The notes: generated by a model not told the origin, from the sequence alone. Shown: positions 26,693 to 36,641, counted from the first letter of the stretch. The stretch is DNA of 64,000 bases from Burkholderiales bacterium (GCA_030604135.1 JAUVWL010000016.1:1-64000), one strand, 5' to 3'. Numbers and translations: made by a program.

Positions 26693-27772
26693 TCAGATCA
26701 GCGCGGCAATCGCCTGGCCCAGCTCGGTGGTGCTGGCCTGGCCTCCCAGGTCGCGCGTGCGCGGGCCTTCGCGCAACACCGTCTCGATGGCCTTGAGGAT
26801 GGCGTCGTGCGCGGCGCGGCCGGCGCCCTGGCCGTCGGTCAGGAAATCCAGCATCAGCGCGGCCGACCAGATCATGGCGATCGGGTTGGCAATGTTCTGG
26901 CCGTAGATGTCGGGCGCCGAGCCGTGCACCGGCTCGAACAGCGAGGGAAATTGGCGTTCGGGATTGAGGTTGGCCGATGGGGCCAGGCCGATGGTGCCGG
27001 TACAGGCCGGCCCCAGGTCGGACAGGATGTCGCCGAACAGGTTGCTCGCCACCACCACGTCGAAGCGCTGCGGCTGCAGCACGAAGCGGGCGGTGAGGAT
27101 GTCGATGTGCTGCTTGTCCACCGTGACGCCTGGGTAGCCCTGCGCCATGGCGTCGGCGCGGCCGTCCCACCAGGGCATGCTGATGGCGATGCCATTGCTC
27201 TTGGTGGCCACCGTCAGGTGCTGGCGCGGCCGGGCGGCGGCGCGCTCGAAGGCGTAGCGCAGCACGCGGTCGGTGCCGTGGCGGCTGAACACCGACTCCT
27301 GGATCACGATCTCGCGCTCGGTGCCAGCGAACATGATGCCGCCGAGGTTGGTGTATTCGCCCTCGGTGTTCTCGCGCACGATCAGGAAGTCGATGTCGCC
27401 GGGCTTTCGCCCGGCCAGCGGACACGGGACCCCTTCGAACAGGCGCACCGGGCGCAGGTTGATGTACTGGTCGAACTCGCGCCGGAACTTCAGCAGGCTG
27501 CCCCAGAGCGAGACGTTGTCGGGCACGGTGGCCGGCCAGCCGACAGCGCCGAACAGCAACGCGTCCATGCCTTCAAGTTGCTGCTTCCAGTCGGCCGGCA
27601 TCATCTCGCCGTGGGCCAGGTAGTGGTCGCAGCTGGCCCAGTCAATGGGGGTCAGGTCCAGCGGGATATCGAAGCGGCTGGCGGCGGCCTGCAGCACGCG
27701 CAGGCCCTCGGGCATCACTTCCTTGCCAATGCCGTCGCCGGGAATGACGGCAATGCGGTGGGTCTTGCTCAT
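26693..27772 (-). CDS. Tartrate dehydrogenase / D-malate decarboxylating dehydrogenase
   Basis: A 359-residue beta-decarboxylating dehydrogenase. VIPGDGIGKEV, LFGAVGWPATVPDN, the VRENTEGEY loop, KSNGI, FGDILSDLGP and EPVHGSAPDI are the family motifs; the WP insertion in the first loop and overall pattern match tartrate dehydrogenase (TtuC/DmlA) rather than LeuB or Icd. It oxidises tartrate or D-malate with NAD and Mn/Mg. The LysR gene upstream on the same strand is its likely regulator (76-bp gap). Confidence 0.87.
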   Translation of the reverse strand: MSKTHRIAVIPGDGIGKEVMPEGLRVLQAAASRFDIPLDLTPIDWASCDHYLAHGEMMPADWKQQLEGMDALLFGAVGWPATVPDNVSLWGSLLKFRREFDQYINLRPVRLFEGVPCPLAGRKPGDIDFLIVRENTEGEYTNLGGIMFAGTEREIVIQESVFSRHGTDRVLRYAFERAAARPRQHLTVATKSNGIAISMPWWDGRADAMAQGYPGVTVDKQHIDILTARFVLQPQRFDVVVASNLFGDILSDLGPACTGTIGLAPSANLNPERQFPSLFEPVHGSAPDIYGQNIANPIAMIWSAALMLDFLTDGQGAGRAAHDAILKAIETVLREGPRTRDLGGQASTTELGQAIAALI

Positions 27773-27848
27773 GGGGTGGTCGGGAAAGGGGGAATAAGGG
27801 GAGGGCTTGATGATAGGCGCTCAGGGCGCTGGACCCCAGGCCGACCGA

Positions 27849-28784
27849 TCAAGCACCCACGACCCGGGCGCCCACCCAGTGGCCCTCTTGGGCCAGGCGC
27901 TGCATGAGCCCCACCGCCAGCTCGGCCACGGCCTGGCAGGCCGGCGACCGGGGGATGTGGGCCGATGCACACAGGGTCAGCACCCGCTCCAGCGGCGGTG
28001 CGGTCACCGGTGTCGCTCGCAACTGACCGGATGCGATCTCGGCCTGCAGCGGCATGACCGGCAGCAGGGTGCGTCCCAGGCCGGCCAGCAGCGTGGTGCG
28101 CAGTATGCTGATGGAGCTGATGTCGGCATAGACCTGGGGGGGCGGCAGGCCGGCCGCCGCAGCCGCGGATTCGATGATGGGCCGGACCCCGTGGGGCTGG
28201 GCCGGCAGGATGAGAGGGTCGGCCAGGGCTTGTTTGAGGCTCAGGGCAGCCCGCGCGGCAGGGCGGGAGGTCGCCGGCTCGATCAGGCACAGCTGTTCGC
28301 TGAGCACCGGCGCGACCGACAACCCATCCAGGTGCCCGTCGTCAAACAGCACCGCCAGCTGGATCTGGCCAGCGCGCAGCTGGCGCAGCAGGTTGCCGGT
28401 GAGCTCTTCGGTCAGCTCCAGCTCGATACCCGGGTGCCGCTCGTGCACCTCGCGCAGCAGCGGCAAGGCCAGCGCGTTGGACGCGCTGTGCGGAATGCCG
28501 AAGACCACCTTGCCGGTCAGCGCCTCGCTGCGGTGGCGGGCACTCGCCACGGCCTCGTCGACCTGGCGCAGGATGGACACCGCGTGTGGCAGGAAGCGCT
28601 GGCCGGCTTCGGTCAGCTCGACACCCCGGCGGGAACGGCTGAACAGACGCACCCCCAGCTCGTCCTCCAGCTGCGCCAGCTGGTGGCTCAGGGCCGACTG
28701 CGCCACATAGACACGTTCGGCTGCCTTGGTGAAGCTGCCGCTGTCGGCAATGGCGACGAAGTAGCGCAGCTGGCGGATTTCCAT
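27849..28784 (-). CDS. LysR-family transcriptional regulator
   Basis: A 311-residue LysR protein. The N-terminal helix-turn-helix is in FVAIADSGSFTKAAERVYVAQSALS (spanning residues about 9-33), followed by the linker helix and a periplasmic-binding-like effector domain. It lies in the same direction as the tartrate/malate dehydrogenase gene rather than divergent. Two palindromes just upstream of its start (28804-28850) look like its binding sites, implying self-regulation and possibly read-through control of the dehydrogenase. Effector unknown. Confidence 0.88.
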   Translation of the reverse strand: MEIRQLRYFVAIADSGSFTKAAERVYVAQSALSHQLAQLEDELGVRLFSRSRRGVELTEAGQRFLPHAVSILRQVDEAVASARHRSEALTGKVVFGIPHSASNALALPLLREVHERHPGIELELTEELTGNLLRQLRAGQIQLAVLFDDGHLDGLSVAPVLSEQLCLIEPATSRPAARAALSLKQALADPLILPAQPHGVRPIIESAAAAAGLPPPQVYADISSISILRTTLLAGLGRTLLPVMPLQAEIASGQLRATPVTAPPLERVLTLCASAHIPRSPACQAVAELAVGLMQRLAQEGHWVGARVVGA

Positions 28785-28803
28785 CTCGGGTCCGGGAGTC
28801 TTT

Positions 28804-28850
28804 CCATCTGTTTTTCAGATGGTTATCTCGTTAATCTGTATTGGACAGAT
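28804..28850. promoter_or_regulatory. Paired palindromes upstream of the LysR gene
   Basis: CCATCTG-N5-CAGATGG (28804-28822) and ATCTGT-N5-ACAGAT (28834-28850) share the ATCTG/CAGAT half-site. Their centres are 29 bp apart, roughly three helical turns. This fits two LysR dimers forming a tetramer at the promoter. The stretch 28851-29028 beyond it shows nothing convincing. Confidence 0.6.
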
Positions 28851-29028
28851 GATAGAGCAAGGGGTCCAATAGCTTCACCAACCCGATCGATCGGCATGCA
28901 CAGTTGGCCAAACGCCAGCTGGACCCGCCCCACCCAGGCAAGGCATCCGATCGGGACACGTCTTACCGGAGGTGCGGTGTGTTGGTGCTACCCAAGCCGC
29001 GCGTCCCAGGCAGTGCGCCCCGCAGCGC

Positions 29029-32000
29029 TCAGCGCCTGGCCAGCCGCTCGCACCGCTCGGCGTCGAGCGGATGCCCGGCGGCGCGAAACCGTTCGGCAGC
29101 GGACCTGAAAAGCCTGGCAGAGTCCGGGCCGTCGGGTGCGCTGGCGGCCTCGATATGCGCCCGCACTTCGTCGTGGGCCGCATACCAGGCGGGCAGGCGC
29201 ATCACCACATTGGCCAGGTAGGCGCATTGCGCCTCGTGCTGATGGGCCAGGTCAAGGTCCCCGGCGCGGGCGGCGGCCACGGCGGCAGGCACGGCAAAGG
29301 TGATGCGGCAGCCAGGGCAGGTCTCCAGCGGTCCTCGCACCGAGGCACTGGCGTCGTTCATCACGTGCAGTGCGGCCTGTGGGTCGTCCGAATGCAGGCT
29401 GATGCGGGCGCCATAGATGCGGTCGAGCAGGTGAAAACCGATGTCGGTCTGTCGGGCCAGGTCCAGCGCCTCGTCAAGCAAGGCCTCGGCCTCGTCACGG
29501 CGCTCCTCGAACAGGGCGATTTCGGCCAGCCGCTGCAGGGACAGGGCTTCGCCAACCGCCCCGCCGATGGCGCGGTGCAGACGCGCACCCTCCCGCAGAT
29601 GCAGTCTGGCCTGCTCCAGGTCACCGGCCAGCCACTCGGCCTCGCCGCGCAAGGTGGTGGCAAAGGCCAGGCCGCGTGCGGCGCCGATGCGGCGGGCTTC
29701 GGCGGCGATGGCTTCGGCGAAGTCAATCACCTGGGCATAGGGCTTCGCACCGTAGAGGAAGCGCTGGGTGATGCACAGATGGCCGTCGAACACACGCAGG
29801 GCCAGGTGGGGTACATGGCTGGTTTCCTGCAAGTCGGCCCAGACGCTGCGGTGCAATTCACCCCGCGCATGGGCAGCTGCCGCCTGTGCCCAGGACGCGA
29901 TCACCAGCGAGGTGGTGTCGCCCGATTCGAGCGCCAGGCGTCGGGCCACCGCCGACTTGGCGGTCCCGATGGCGGGATCCGCTGCGCCCAGTGCCGCGGC
30001 ACCACTCCAGGCCAGGGCCTCGCACAGGCGCCCCTCGACAGAGACCGCCTGCACGCCCTCCAGCGCCAGCAAGGCACCCTTGGGGTCACCCAGCTTCACC
30101 TGGGCCAGTGCCGCCTTGGCACGCAGATCGTGGCTGGCGGCCTCGTCCGCCACCGACGCCGCCAGCCGATAGGCAAACAGGGCCGCCGGGTCGCCCTGAG
30201 CATCCAGGGCTTCCGCGTTCAGGCGCAGGGCCTCGGCATGCGACGGGTCGCGCTCCAGTACCGGTGCCAGGAGCTGCCGGACATCGGAGAACGCCGCCAG
30301 GCGCATGGCGTCCCTGGCCGCGGCCAGCAACCAGGGCATCGCGGCCCGTGACTGCCCGGCCGCCATCCACTGGTCGGCAATGTCGGCTGGCGACGCGCCA
30401 CGCGCCTCCAGACCCTGTGCCACGCGCCGGTGCATCTGCAGGCGCCGGTGGGGCGGCAAGGGCCGCAGCAGGGCCAGGCGCACCAGTTCGTGGCGGAAGC
30501 GGTAGGCGCTGTCCGAAACCACCAGAACCCCGGCCCGCAAGGCCGCATCGATGGCCGAGGCCACGTCGATGTGGGCATCCGTGGCCAGGCTCTCCAGGGT
30601 ACGCACATCGATGACCTGACCGCAAATGGCCAGCCAGCGCATCGACTCCAGGGCATCCCGGGGCAGGTCGCACATCTGCTCGGCAATGGCCTCGGCTGCG
30701 CTGGCCGGCAGGTCTCCCCGGTCACCGGCAAGGGCGCAACGGGCCAACTCGATTCCCACCAGGGGGTTGCCCTTGGCCAGACCCAGAATCCGCTCGTGCA
30801 CCGCGCGCCCCAGCGTGCCGGGGGCCGCGCGCTCGACCAAGCCCTGCATGTCGTCTGCGTCGAGGGGGCCGACATCGATCACCCGAACAACACCGGCGCG
30901 CTCCAGACGTCCGAGGCCTGCCTCCAGATACGACCCGGACATCGGGGGCCTGAGCGTCATCATCAGGCAGACCGGTGGGCCTGCCACGGCCAGCTGAAAT
31001 AGCACGTCCGCATCCGAGTCCCTGAGCAGGTGGGCATCCTCGATCTGCAGCAACAGCCCTTCCCCAGTTGACCCTGCCAGCAGCAGACGCCGCACCGCGC
31101 CCACCACCTGATGCCGACCCAGCGGCCCTGGAAGTGGTGCCGCCGGGGAAGCCATCGGGGTCAGCTGGGCAAGCACCGAACGCGCAGGTCCACCGATCCG
31201 CTCCAGCCGCGAACGGTCCTGGAGCAGAAGGCTCTCGACCAGACAGGTCATGAGGCCATACGTCCGGGCACTGTCCGCCGCATCAAGGCGCCAGGTCGAC
31301 CAGCGCCGGCTGTGGGCATGCCCAGCCACTTCGCGGCACAAGGCCGTCTTGCCGATGCCTGCCTCTCCCCTCCAGACGATGCCCCCGGGGCGACGAGAGG
31401 GCGTCAGGTCCAGCCAGCCGATGGCCTGCGCCAGCTCATCCGAACGACCCAGCAGCGGGATTCCGGACCATGCGGGATCGCTCGCACAACGCTCATACAG
31501 CGCCTGCGTCCGGGAATCGGGCACGGCAGCGAGCTCGTTGCGCAATGCCTCCCGCAGATGTACGTACCAGCGCAAGGCCTGGGACCGGTTGCCGGCGTTG
31601 AGCGCCAGCAGCATCAGTTCCCGATGGGCTTGCTCATCGGTGGGGTCCTGCTGCGCCAGGCGCTCCCACTGGGCGCTGGCACGCAGCAGGTCCAGCCATT
31701 GCTGTCTGAGTTGCTGCCGGGTCTGGTCTGTCCAGCCCTCATAAAGGGAGCCCGGCAACAGATCTCCGGCGTACAGATCGGCCGCCAGGGCACAGGCGGC
31801 CGGGTCGCGCTGACGCAATGCCTCCGATGCGGCCTGGCTGAACTGCGCCACATCGATTGCCAGCTCACCCATGGGCCACAGCACGAGCTCACCCGCTTCG
31901 ATCAATACCGCGTCGTGTCTGCCCATGGCACGCCGGGCCAGGTGCAGGGCCTTGCGCAGGTTGGCGGCTCCCGCGGAAGGTGGCAGTTCAGGCCACAGGC

Positions 32001-32196
32001 TGTCAATGACCTCATCGCGAGAAAGCCTGCCGCCCGGCTGCAGGGCCAGCAGTTGCACCAGATGGGTTGCCCTAACGCCAGGCCACTGCTGAACCGGCAG
32101 CTCGGCGGCACCGAACCGAACGACAAAACGCCCCAGAAGGGACACGTCCAGCCGGGAAGGTGGTACATCGGACGGGCGAGCACTGGGGGTGTCCAT
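29029..32196 (-). CDS. SARP-type (BTAD) AAA-ATPase transcriptional regulator
   Basis: A 1,055-residue regulator. The N-terminus (about 15-100) is an OmpR-like winged helix, followed by a bacterial transcriptional activator domain (about 105-240) with LQPGGRLSRDEVIDSLWP and SQALRWYVHLREALRNEL. An AAA/STAND ATPase follows, with Walker A GEAGIGKTALC near residue 278, then TPR-like repeats to the end. No LuxR helix-turn-helix is present. The architecture is typical of actinobacterial SARPs and less usual here. The ATG at 32196 (MDTPSARPS) is preferred over 32271. It diverges from the small gene and haemoglobin gene; direct repeats in the gap are likely its site. Confidence 0.85.
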   Translation of the reverse strand: MDTPSARPSDVPPSRLDVSLLGRFVVRFGAAELPVQQWPGVRATHLVQLLALQPGGRLSRDEVIDSLWPELPPSAGAANLRKALHLARRAMGRHDAVLIEAGELVLWPMGELAIDVAQFSQAASEALRQRDPAACALAADLYAGDLLPGSLYEGWTDQTRQQLRQQWLDLLRASAQWERLAQQDPTDEQAHRELMLLALNAGNRSQALRWYVHLREALRNELAAVPDSRTQALYERCASDPAWSGIPLLGRSDELAQAIGWLDLTPSRRPGGIVWRGEAGIGKTALCREVAGHAHSRRWSTWRLDAADSARTYGLMTCLVESLLLQDRSRLERIGGPARSVLAQLTPMASPAAPLPGPLGRHQVVGAVRRLLLAGSTGEGLLLQIEDAHLLRDSDADVLFQLAVAGPPVCLMMTLRPPMSGSYLEAGLGRLERAGVVRVIDVGPLDADDMQGLVERAAPGTLGRAVHERILGLAKGNPLVGIELARCALAGDRGDLPASAAEAIAEQMCDLPRDALESMRWLAICGQVIDVRTLESLATDAHIDVASAIDAALRAGVLVVSDSAYRFRHELVRLALLRPLPPHRRLQMHRRVAQGLEARGASPADIADQWMAAGQSRAAMPWLLAAARDAMRLAAFSDVRQLLAPVLERDPSHAEALRLNAEALDAQGDPAALFAYRLAASVADEAASHDLRAKAALAQVKLGDPKGALLALEGVQAVSVEGRLCEALAWSGAAALGAADPAIGTAKSAVARRLALESGDTTSLVIASWAQAAAAHARGELHRSVWADLQETSHVPHLALRVFDGHLCITQRFLYGAKPYAQVIDFAEAIAAEARRIGAARGLAFATTLRGEAEWLAGDLEQARLHLREGARLHRAIGGAVGEALSLQRLAEIALFEERRDEAEALLDEALDLARQTDIGFHLLDRIYGARISLHSDDPQAALHVMNDASASVRGPLETCPGCRITFAVPAAVAAARAGDLDLAHQHEAQCAYLANVVMRLPAWYAAHDEVRAHIEAASAPDGPDSARLFRSAAERFRAAGHPLDAERCERLARR

Positions 32197-32247
32197 GCAG
32201 GCGAGTATGGGTCCCTCACCAACTGGCCACAAGTACCGGTGGTCCCG

Positions 32248-32269
32248 GGAACACCTCAGGAACACCTGC
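32248..32269 (+). promoter_or_regulatory. Direct repeats of SARP-operator type
   Basis: GGAACACCTCA is followed at once by GGAACACCTGC: two direct repeats with an 11-bp period, upstream of the 32324 start. SARP proteins are known to bind heptameric direct repeats spaced 11 bp next to the -35 region. With a SARP gene divergent from this point, it is the obvious candidate operator. Confidence 0.55.
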
Positions 32270-32323
32270 ACTGCGATGCTGGCGTCCGGCTACCACCGGA
32301 AGCCCATCACACAGGAGAACGCC

Positions 32324-32530
32324 ATGTCCGAACCGCTGCTGACCATTTCCCTGCCCACGCAAGGCCAGGCCGCCTTGACACTACCTGGCCCGCTGACCCC
32401 TGAACTGCTCACCGAGCTGGAACAAGCCTTACCGCGAACCTTGCGGCAATGGCGCCGTGAGCTGGGCGACGCTCCCGACCGCGCAGGCGACATCGAATAC
32501 GCGTCCTGGGTGCTGGCGTCGCGTTTCTGA
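32324..32530 (+). CDS. Small protein of unknown function
   Basis: A 68-residue protein, beginning MSEPLLTISLPTQG, with a good ACAGGAG ribosome site before the ATG at 32324. It has a Leu-rich, acidic middle (LTPELLTELEQALPRTLRQW) and no cysteines or signal peptide. Not recognised. It sits between the SARP regulator and the truncated haemoglobin gene (39 bp to the latter), so it is probably co-transcribed with the haemoglobin. Confidence 0.65.
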   Translation: MSEPLLTISLPTQGQAALTLPGPLTPELLTELEQALPRTLRQWRRELGDAPDRAGDIEYASWVLASRF

Positions 32531-32569
32531 ATCTGCACCCGCCCACCGCCCCCCTCCAAGGAGACCCTC

Positions 32570-32941
32570 ATGAACATCCCATCCGACACCTTGTTCGACC
32601 GCCTGGGCGGTCACAACGGCATCACCCGCATCACCCGGGAACTGATGAAGAACCACCTGGCCAACCCGCTGGTGAAGACGCGCTACGAGAACAGCGAAGA
32701 CCTGGCACGCGTCGAGCGCAGGGTGGTCGAGTTCTTCTGCGCTGGCGCTGGCGGCCCCCAGACCTACAGCGGCCAGGACATGCTGACCACACACCGGGGC
32801 ATGAACATCAGCGAACAGGAGTTCATCACCGTGATCGACGATGCCATGGCCGCCCTGGAAACCTGCGGCATCGAGATTCCTGTCCGCAACGAGGTGCTGG
32901 CGATTCTCTGGTCGCTCAAGGGCGAAGTGGTCCGGGTCTGA
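32570..32941 (+). CDS. Group I truncated haemoglobin
   Basis: A 123-residue haem protein. LFDRLGGHNGITRITRELM is the usual N-terminal signature, and TTHRGMNISEQEFITVIDDAM carries the proximal His region. Group I truncated haemoglobins bind O2 and NO and often detoxify NO. AAGGAG lies 9-14 bases before the ATG. With the SARP regulator it forms a small regulator/target module. Short intervals separate it from the convergent exonuclease gene (34 bp). Confidence 0.88.
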   Translation: MNIPSDTLFDRLGGHNGITRITRELMKNHLANPLVKTRYENSEDLARVERRVVEFFCAGAGGPQTYSGQDMLTTHRGMNISEQEFITVIDDAMAALETCGIEIPVRNEVLAILWSLKGEVVRV

Positions 32942-32975
32942 CACCCACCGGCCAGGACATCGCGAGGGTACCCGT

Positions 32976-33767
32976 TCAGAGACTGACGTCGTACTCGATG
33001 GTCAGCGGCGCGTGGTCGCTGAACTTCTCGCCCTTGTAGATCGCCTCGCTGCGCGCGGCCTCGGCCAGGGCCGGGGTGGCCAGGTGGTAGTCCAGCCGCC
33101 AGCCTACGTTCTTGGCGTAGGCCTGGCCCCGGTTGCTCCACCATGTGTAACAGGCCTCGGTGGTCTCGGGCTGCAGGCGGCGGTAGACGTCGACCAGGCC
33201 ACCTTCGGTCAGCAGCCGGGTCATCCAGGCGCGCTCCTCGGGCAGGAAGCCGCTGTTCTTCTGGTTGCTCTTCCAGTTTTTCAGGTCGTTCTGGGTGTGG
33301 GCGATGTTGACGTCGCCGCAGACAATGAACTCGCGCTGGCCCTTGAGCGCCATCAGGTGCGGAAACATCAGGTCCAGGAAGCGGTACTTGGCCTCCTGTC
33401 GCTCGGGGCCGGACGAACCGCTGGGGAAATAGGCGCTGACGATGGACAGTTTGCGTTTGGGAGTGTCAAAGCGCAGCTCGGCCCAGCGGCCCTCGGCGTC
33501 GAACTCGCCCCCATCGAACCCGGCGATGACATCGCTGGGCTCATGGCGGGTGTAGACCCCGACGCCCGAGTAACCCTTCTTCTCGGCAAAATGGAAATGG
33601 CCCCGCAGACCGGCCAGCGCCTCGAAGCGGCCGCTCACATCCGGCGCCTGGGCCTTGACCTCCTGCACACAAATACAATCGGGCGCATGTGTGGCCAGCC
33701 AGGCCTCCAGCCCTTTGCTGGTGGCCGAACGGATGCCGTTGAGGTTGAGGCTGGTCAGTTTGAACAA
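32976..33767 (-). CDS. Exodeoxyribonuclease III family protein
   Basis: A 263-residue EEP-fold nuclease: [20 protein letters not shown] with the metal Glu, [28 protein letters not shown] [12 protein letters not shown] and [11 protein letters not shown]. It cleaves at abasic sites and trims 3' ends. The TTG at 33767 is preferred: GGGAG lies at the right distance and it gives the usual N-terminus. A GTG at 33773 and an ATG at 33779 are alternatives. Its 5' end lies on top of the pyrE initiation region on the other strand. Confidence 0.88.
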   Translation of the reverse strand: MFKLTSLNLNGIRSATSKGLEAWLATHAPDCICVQEVKAQAPDVSGRFEALAGLRGHFHFAEKKGYSGVGVYTRHEPSDVIAGFDGGEFDAEGRWAELRFDTPKRKLSIVSAYFPSGSSGPERQEAKYRFLDLMFPHLMALKGQREFIVCGDVNIAHTQNDLKNWKSNQKNSGFLPEERAWMTRLLTEGGLVDVYRRLQPETTEACYTWWSNRGQAYAKNVGWRLDYHLATPALAEAARSEAIYKGEKFSDHAPLTIEYDVSL

Positions 33768-33777
33768 GGACACTCCC

Positions 33778-34485
33778 ATGGGGTCGGAAAAGGAAACGGC
33801 GGCGGCCGGGGGCGCGCTGGCGCAGGAATTCGTGCAGTTCTGCGTCGACGCCGGTGTGCTGCGCTTTGGTGAATTCAAGACCAAGGCGGGGCGCATGAGC
33901 CCTTATTTCTTCAACGCTGGGCTGTTCGACGACGGCGCCAAGCTGGGTCGCCTGGCCCGATTCTATGCACAGGCCCTGATGCGCAGCGGCATCGAGTTCG
34001 ACATGATCTTCGGCCCGGCCTACAAGGGCATTCCGCTGGGTGCCGCCGTGGCCATCGAGCTGGCGCGCCTGGGTCGCAACGTGCCCTTTGCCTACAACCG
34101 CAAGGAAGCCAAGGACCATGGCGAAGGCGGCACACTGGTCGGAGCGCCGCTCAAGGGCCGGGTGCTGATCGTGGACGACGTGATGAGCGCCGGCACCGCC
34201 GCGCGCGAGTCGATTGCGCTGATCCAGGCTGCCGGCGCCACCGCCCATGCGGTGGCCATTGCCCTGGACCGGCAGGAAAAGGCCACCGAGGTCGGTGCCG
34301 ACGGTGTGGTGCGTGACGTGGACCACAGTGCGGTCCAGTATGTGCAGCGCGAACTTGGGCTGCAGGTCTGCGCCATTGCGCGACTGGCCGATTTGCTGCA
34401 GTATCTGGAGGCTCATGCTGGTGATCAGCTGGGCGAACACCACGGACGTGTGCTGGCCTACCGCCAGCGCTACGGCGTCCATTGA
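33778..34485 (+). CDS. pyrE: Orotate phosphoribosyltransferase
   Basis: A 235-residue type I phosphoribosyltransferase. [41 protein letters not shown] (flexible loop) and the PRPP motif [13 protein letters not shown] match PyrE. It makes OMP from orotate in pyrimidine synthesis. AAGGA (33766-33770) precedes the ATG at 33778 by seven bases; the open frame back to 33655 overlaps the divergent nuclease gene. Confidence 0.96.
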   Translation: MGSEKETAAAGGALAQEFVQFCVDAGVLRFGEFKTKAGRMSPYFFNAGLFDDGAKLGRLARFYAQALMRSGIEFDMIFGPAYKGIPLGAAVAIELARLGRNVPFAYNRKEAKDHGEGGTLVGAPLKGRVLIVDDVMSAGTAARESIALIQAAGATAHAVAIALDRQEKATEVGADGVVRDVDHSAVQYVQRELGLQVCAIARLADLLQYLEAHAGDQLGEHHGRVLAYRQRYGVH

Positions 34486-35177
34486 ACCCGGATCTGCCTT
34501 TGAGCTCCCTGCCCAAGCCCCTGCCCTCTCGCCCTCTCTGGCTGTTCGGCGTGTGCTTGGCCGTGGCCAGTCAGTGGCCGGTGTGGGCCCAGGGCCAGCA
34601 GCCCAACCGGGCCGGTATCTATACCTGCATCGATGCCCAGGGCCGACGCCTCACCTCGGACCGCCCCATTCCCGAGTGCCTGGACCGCGAGCAGCGAGAG
34701 CTGGGGCCGACCGGCACGGTGCGCCGCGTGGTGCCCCCGAGCTACACCGCTGAAGAGCGTGCCCGCATCGAGGCCCAGCGCAGGGCCGACGAGGAAGCCC
34801 GCAGCCGCGTCAGCGAAGACCGGCGCCGCGAGCGCGCCTTGCTGATCCGCTACCCCAACCAGGAGGCGCACGACCGCGAACGCGCCCTGCTGCTGGCCCA
34901 GGTGGACGAGGTGATCGATGCGGTGCAGAAACGGGAAACGGCTTTGGTCGAGCAGCGCCGCGAGATCGACCTGGAGCTGGAGTTCTACCAGAACGATCCG
35001 GCGCGCGCACCGGCCTGGTTGCGCCGCAAGCTGGAAGACAACGAACAGCAGATGGAAGTGCAAAAGCGCTTCATCGCCGAGCAGGACCAGGAGAAGCGCC
35101 GCATCAACGAGCGCTTTGACGAAGAACTGGCCAACCTGCGCCGGCTCTGGTCGCAGGTGACCGGCAGCAGCCGCTGA
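34482..35177 (+). CDS. DUF4124-domain exported protein
   Basis: A 231-residue protein. A signal peptide ends near VWAQG (residue about 38), then a DUF4124-like segment [22 protein letters not shown], and a long charged coiled coil with many Arg/Glu heptads. DUF4124 proteins are periplasmic and of unknown function in beta- and gamma-proteobacteria. Its TTG start overlaps the pyrE stop (34482-34485). Its stop codon abuts that of gatB on the other strand: TGATCA at 35175-35180 serves both. Confidence 0.8.
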   Translation: MNPDLPLSSLPKPLPSRPLWLFGVCLAVASQWPVWAQGQQPNRAGIYTCIDAQGRRLTSDRPIPECLDREQRELGPTGTVRRVVPPSYTAEERARIEAQRRADEEARSRVSEDRRRERALLIRYPNQEAHDRERALLLAQVDEVIDAVQKRETALVEQRREIDLELEFYQNDPARAPAWLRRKLEDNEQQMEVQKRFIAEQDQEKRRINERFDEELANLRRLWSQVTGSSR

Positions 35178-36641
35178 TCAGGCGCCCAGCTTCTGCCGCA
35201 GCACGTCGTTGACCTGCTGCGGGTTGGCCTTGCCCTTGCTGGCTTTCATCACCAGGCCCACCAGGGCATTGAAGGCCTTGTCCTTGCCGGCGCGGAACTG
35301 CTCGACCATGGGGGCGTTGGCGGCCATCACCTCGTCGATGATGGTTTCCAGCGCACCGGCGTCGTTCATCTGGCGCAGACCCTTGGCCTCGATGACGGCG
35401 TCCACATCCTGACCTTCGCCGGCCCACAGCGCGTCCATCACCTGCTTGCCAGCGTTGTTCGACACCGTGCCGTCGGCGATGCGCCTGAGCAGCGCGGCCA
35501 GTGTCTCGGCGCTGACGGGCACCTGGGCTATGTCCTTCTCTTCGTTGTTGAGACGGCGCGAGACCTCGCCCATGATCCAGTTGCTGGCCATCTTGGACTG
35601 ACCGGATGCCTTGGCAGCCGTCTCGAAGTAGGCCGCCATCGCCGGGCTCTGCGTCAGGGTGGTCGCGTCGTACTCGGGCAGGCCGTACTCGGCCACCAGG
35701 CGCTCGGCCATCTGGCGCGGCAGTTCGGGCATGGACGCCTTCACTTCGTCCACCCAGCTGCGGGCGATCACCAGCGGCGGCAGGTCGGGGTCGGGGAAAT
35801 AGCGGTAGTCGGCCGCGTCTTCCTTGGTGCGCATGGCGCGGGTCTCGCCCGTGTCCGGGTCGAACAGCACGGTGGCCTGCTCGATGGCGTGGCCGTCCTC
35901 GATCTGCTCGATCTGCCAGCGAACCTCGTAGTCGATGGCCTGCTGCATGAACTTGAACGAGTTCAGGTTCTTGATCTCGCGGCGCGTGCCCAGGGGCTGG
36001 CCCGGCTTGCGCACCGAGACGTTGGCGTCGCAGCGGAACGAGCCTTCCTGCATGTTGCCGTCGCAGATGCCGATCCAGGTCACGATCTTGTGCAGCTCTT
36101 TCGCGTAGGCCACGGCCTCGGCGCTGGAGCGGATATCCGGCTCGGTCACGATCTCCAGCAGCGGCGTGCCGGCGCGATTGAGATCGATGCCCGAGAGACC
36201 ATGGAAGTCCTCGTGCAGGCTTTTGCCGGCGTCTTCCTCCAGGTGGGCACGCACCAGGCGCACGGTCTTTCTCTCGTCGCCCAGGTAGAACGACACCTCG
36301 CCGCCCTGCACCACCGGGATCTCGAACTGGCTGATCTGGTAGCCCTTGGGCAGGTCGGGGTAGAAGTAATTCTTGCGCGCGAACACGCTCTGCTCGGCGA
36401 TGTGCGAACCCAGCGCCAGACCGAGGCGGATGGCACAGGCGACCGCCTCGCGGTTCATCACCGGCAACGTGCCCGGCAGGGCCAGGTCCACCGCGCAGGC
36501 CTGGGTGTTGGGCTCGGCGCCGAAGGCCGTGGGCGCGCGGCTGAAGATTTTGCTCTGCGTGGCCAGCTGGGCGTGGGTCTCGAAGCCGATCACGACTTCG
36601 TAGCCTTGCACCAGCAGAGATGCTTTTTTCTTGTCGCTCAT
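35178..36641 (-). CDS. gatB: Asp/Glu-tRNA amidotransferase subunit B
   Basis: A 487-residue Gat[46 protein letters not shown] and [14 protein letters not shown] define the kinase-like domain; the C-terminal YqeY-like tail ends with [13 protein letters not shown]. It phosphorylates Glu/Asp on mischarged tRNA for amidation. The start at 36641 lies 2 bp after the gatA stop. The frame is open to 36923 over gatA and is a shadow there. Confidence 0.97.
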   Translation of the reverse strand: MSDKKKASLLVQGYEVVIGFETHAQLATQSKIFSRAPTAFGAEPNTQACAVDLALPGTLPVMNREAVACAIRLGLALGSHIAEQSVFARKNYFYPDLPKGYQISQFEIPVVQGGEVSFYLGDERKTVRLVRAHLEEDAGKSLHEDFHGLSGIDLNRAGTPLLEIVTEPDIRSSAEAVAYAKELHKIVTWIGICDGNMQEGSFRCDANVSVRKPGQPLGTRREIKNLNSFKFMQQAIDYEVRWQIEQIEDGHAIEQATVLFDPDTGETRAMRTKEDAADYRYFPDPDLPPLVIARSWVDEVKASMPELPRQMAERLVAEYGLPEYDATTLTQSPAMAAYFETAAKASGQSKMASNWIMGEVSRRLNNEEKDIAQVPVSAETLAALLRRIADGTVSNNAGKQVMDALWAGEGQDVDAVIEAKGLRQMNDAGALETIIDEVMAANAPMVEQFRAGKDKAFNALVGLVMKASKGKANPQQVNDVLRQKLGA

